A stretch of DNA of 64,000 nucleotides from Comamonadaceae bacterium UBA2121 (GTDB lineage Bacteria; Pseudomonadota; Gammaproteobacteria; Burkholderiales; Burkholderiaceae_C). The position numbers and the translations under genes were made by a program. The notes below the pieces were generated by a model. That model made no database searches. It saw only the letters and a list, made by a program, of their open reading frames with translations, and was not told the DNA's origin. Of this stretch, positions 62,832 through 64,000 are shown in pieces (position 1 is the stretch's first letter; each line of letters starts with the position of its first letter). The stretch lies in the NCBI GenBank assembly GCA_002331385.1, contig DCYB01000003.1:62001-126000 (forward strand), written 5' to 3'.

Positions 62832-63773
62832 ATGGTCACCAAGAAACCCAAGGGACTGGGACGAGGACTTGAAGCGCTGCTGGGCCCCAAAGTGGCCGAG
62901 AAAGCGCCGCGCGCAACCGGCGGTGCGGCGACGGGCCTGATCTCTGATGAGGGCGTAGGCAAGCTGGCGCTGACCGAAATGGTGCCCGGCATGTACCAGC
63001 CGCGCACGCGCATGGACGAGGGCGCGTTGTACGAGCTGGCCGAGAGCATCAAGCAGCAGGGCATCATGCAGCCCATTCTGGTGCGTCGCCTGACGGAAGG
63101 CGAGCACGCGGGCAAGTACGAAATCATTGCGGGTGAGCGGCGTTTTCGTGCCTCGAAGCTGGCCGGTCTGACCGAAGTGCCGGTGCTGGTGCGCGAGGTG
63201 CCGAACGAGGCTGCTGCGGCGATGGCGCTGATCGAGAACATCCAGCGCGAAGACCTCAATCCGCTGGAAGAGGCGCAGGGCCTGCAGCGTCTGGTGCGTG
63301 AGTTCGGGCTCACCCACGAGCAGGCGGCGCAGGCCGTGGGCCGCTCGCGCAGCGCGGCGACGAATCTGCTGCGCCTGCTGAATCTGGCCGACCCGGTGCA
63401 GACCATGCTCATGGCGGGCGACATCGACATGGGCCACGCGCGTGCGCTGCTGTCGCTGGACCGCGCCGCACAAATCACCGCCGGCAACCAGATTGCGGCG
63501 AAAAAACTCTCCGTGCGCGAGGCCGAGGCACTGGTGAAAAAGCTGGGTGCGGAATTCAGTCTGCAGCCGCAGAAGCCCAAAAAGGACAAGTCCCGTGACC
63601 TCAAACGGGTGGAAGAAGAACTGTCCGACCTGCTGATGGCCGATGTGGAAGTGCGCGTGAAAAAGCGCGTGAAACGGGGCGGTCGCACCGAGGAAATGGG
63701 CGAATTGGCAATCCAGTTTGGCTCGCTCGATTCGCTGAACGGTCTGATCGACCGCTTGCGCGGCAACGGCTGA
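62832..63773 (+). CDS. parB: Chromosome-partitioning protein ParB/Spo0J
   Basis: 313 residues. N-terminal KPKGLGRGLEALLG (ParA-stimulating region with Arg), CTPase/ParB domain (QQGIMQPILVRRL, AGERRFRASKLAGL, ENIQREDLNPLEEAQGL), HTH (EQAAQAVGRSRSAATNLLRLL) and a C-terminal dimer domain. Binds the five parS sites between 55.5 and 60.8 kb. ATG 62832 gives AAGGA a 9-base spacing and matches the family start; ATG 62826 (overlapping the hydrolase TGA) adds two residues. Confidence 0.96.
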   Translation: MVTKKPKGLGRGLEALLGPKVAEKAPRATGGAATGLISDEGVGKLALTEMVPGMYQPRTRMDEGALYELAESIKQQGIMQPILVRRLTEGEHAGKYEIIAGERRFRASKLAGLTEVPVLVREVPNEAAAAMALIENIQREDLNPLEEAQGLQRLVREFGLTHEQAAQAVGRSRSAATNLLRLLNLADPVQTMLMAGDIDMGHARALLSLDRAAQITAGNQIAAKKLSVREAEALVKKLGAEFSLQPQKPKKDKSRDLKRVEEELSDLLMADVEVRVKKRVKRGGRTEEMGELAIQFGSLDSLNGLIDRLRGNG

Positions 63774-63787
63774 TGGCTGCATAAGGT

Positions 63788-63809
63788 GGATATTTCAAAA
63801 TAAATATCC
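63788..63809. other. Hairpin after parB
   Basis: GGATATTT, CAAAAT, AAATATCC: perfect 8-bp AT-rich stem 14 bases after the parB stop. No T-run follows, so a classic terminator is unlikely; it may be an operator for the downstream lipoprotein gene. Confidence 0.45.
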
Positions 63810-63930
63810 AATTAGCTATCTATCCATTGGCGGGAGCCGACGCTATCATTCGCCATCCATTCTGAACAGCCAGTGCGCATGTTCGGCCCTTTTTTGCACA
63901 TTGAATTTGGTGATTTGAGAGGATTGCGAG

Positions 63931-64000
63931 ATGTCTAGAAAAGTCCTGACCCTGGTGGCAGCCGCAACGGCTGCACTGGTCTTGAGCGGTTGCGAAACCA
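63931..64000 (+). CDS. Lipoprotein N-terminus, truncated by window edge
   Basis: Reads MSRKVLTLVAAATAALVLSG then CET: signal peptide with a lipobox (LSGC) and the frame open at the window end. AGAGGA lies at 63918-63923. Product unknown. Confidence 0.7.
   Translation, partial: MSRKVLTLVAAATAALVLSGCET

Overview
The window looks like a GC-rich betaproteobacterial chromosome, most likely order Burkholderiales, family Comamonadaceae. That placement is an inference. It rests on three Bug/TctC solute receptors inside catabolic operons, a parS-parAB-mnmG-rsmG neighbourhood, long clustered intergenic hairpin repeats and overall gene style. No rRNA, tRNA, insertion sequence, prophage or CRISPR array was recognised. 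The outer genes (a homoserine dehydrogenase C-terminus on the left, a lipoprotein N-terminus on the right) are cut by the window edges.

Layout. 1-8 kb: threonine/methionine branch enzyme (hom), a DinG-type helicase, a VOC protein, a DnaQ-like exonuclease, a divergent lipoprotein pair (beta-propeller / di-haem peroxidase, the latter frameshifted) and a MocR regulator with a perfect palindrome at its promoter. 8-12.5 kb: leuA, preceded by a probable leucine leader peptide and flanked on both sides by arrays of a roughly 335-bp hairpin repeat. 12.5-18.6 kb: an NlpC/P60 lipoprotein, an orphan Rhs protein with no recognisable toxin tip, and a DAHP synthase. 18.6-25.4 kb: a LysR-controlled sugar-acid operon (Bug receptor, PdxA-like dehydrogenase, enolase-superfamily dehydratase, DapA-family enzyme, aldehyde dehydrogenase). 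25.5-32.8 kb: an acyl-CoA operon (two acyl-CoA dehydrogenases, Bug receptor, NDP-forming acyl-CoA synthetase, enoyl-CoA hydratase) divergent from an IclR regulator. 32.9-45 kb: a secreted protein with an internal duplication, SDR, PagL, a Spy-like protein, RdgC, DctA with a hybrid histidine kinase and response regulator, and an SpmA-SpmB fusion. 45.5-49.1 kb: a DUF3297 protein and a copper module (cueR-copZ against copA). 49.1-50.3 kb: a decayed coding relic and a second repeat array in inverted orientation. 50.3-57.8 kb: an IclR-linked catabolic cluster (OYE, FMN reductase, Bug receptor, VOC, NIPSNAP, fumarylacetoacetase, SDR) and a GST. 58.2-63.8 kb: mnmG-rsmG-lysE-parA-hydrolase-parB.

The most striking signals concern chromosome replication and segregation. 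Five parS-like 16-mers lie between 55.5 and 60.8 kb, three perfect or near-perfect around mnmG, most of them inside coding sequence. Two separate AT-rich loci (about 35.5 kb and 45.2 kb) share the same architecture: an AT-rich stretch, TAG/TAA trinucleotides, a 14-nt spacer and a DnaA box reading TGTGGATAA. Each is surrounded by more TTATCCACA boxes. This is the layout described for bacterial origin-unwinding elements, yet no dnaA gene is in the window. The stretch from 34.6 to 45.4 kb is therefore a candidate origin region, possibly bipartite. Other regulatory finds are a leucine leader peptide with clustered CTA codons, a copper promoter that predicts a leaderless copA mRNA, and a LysR-type T-N11-A box.
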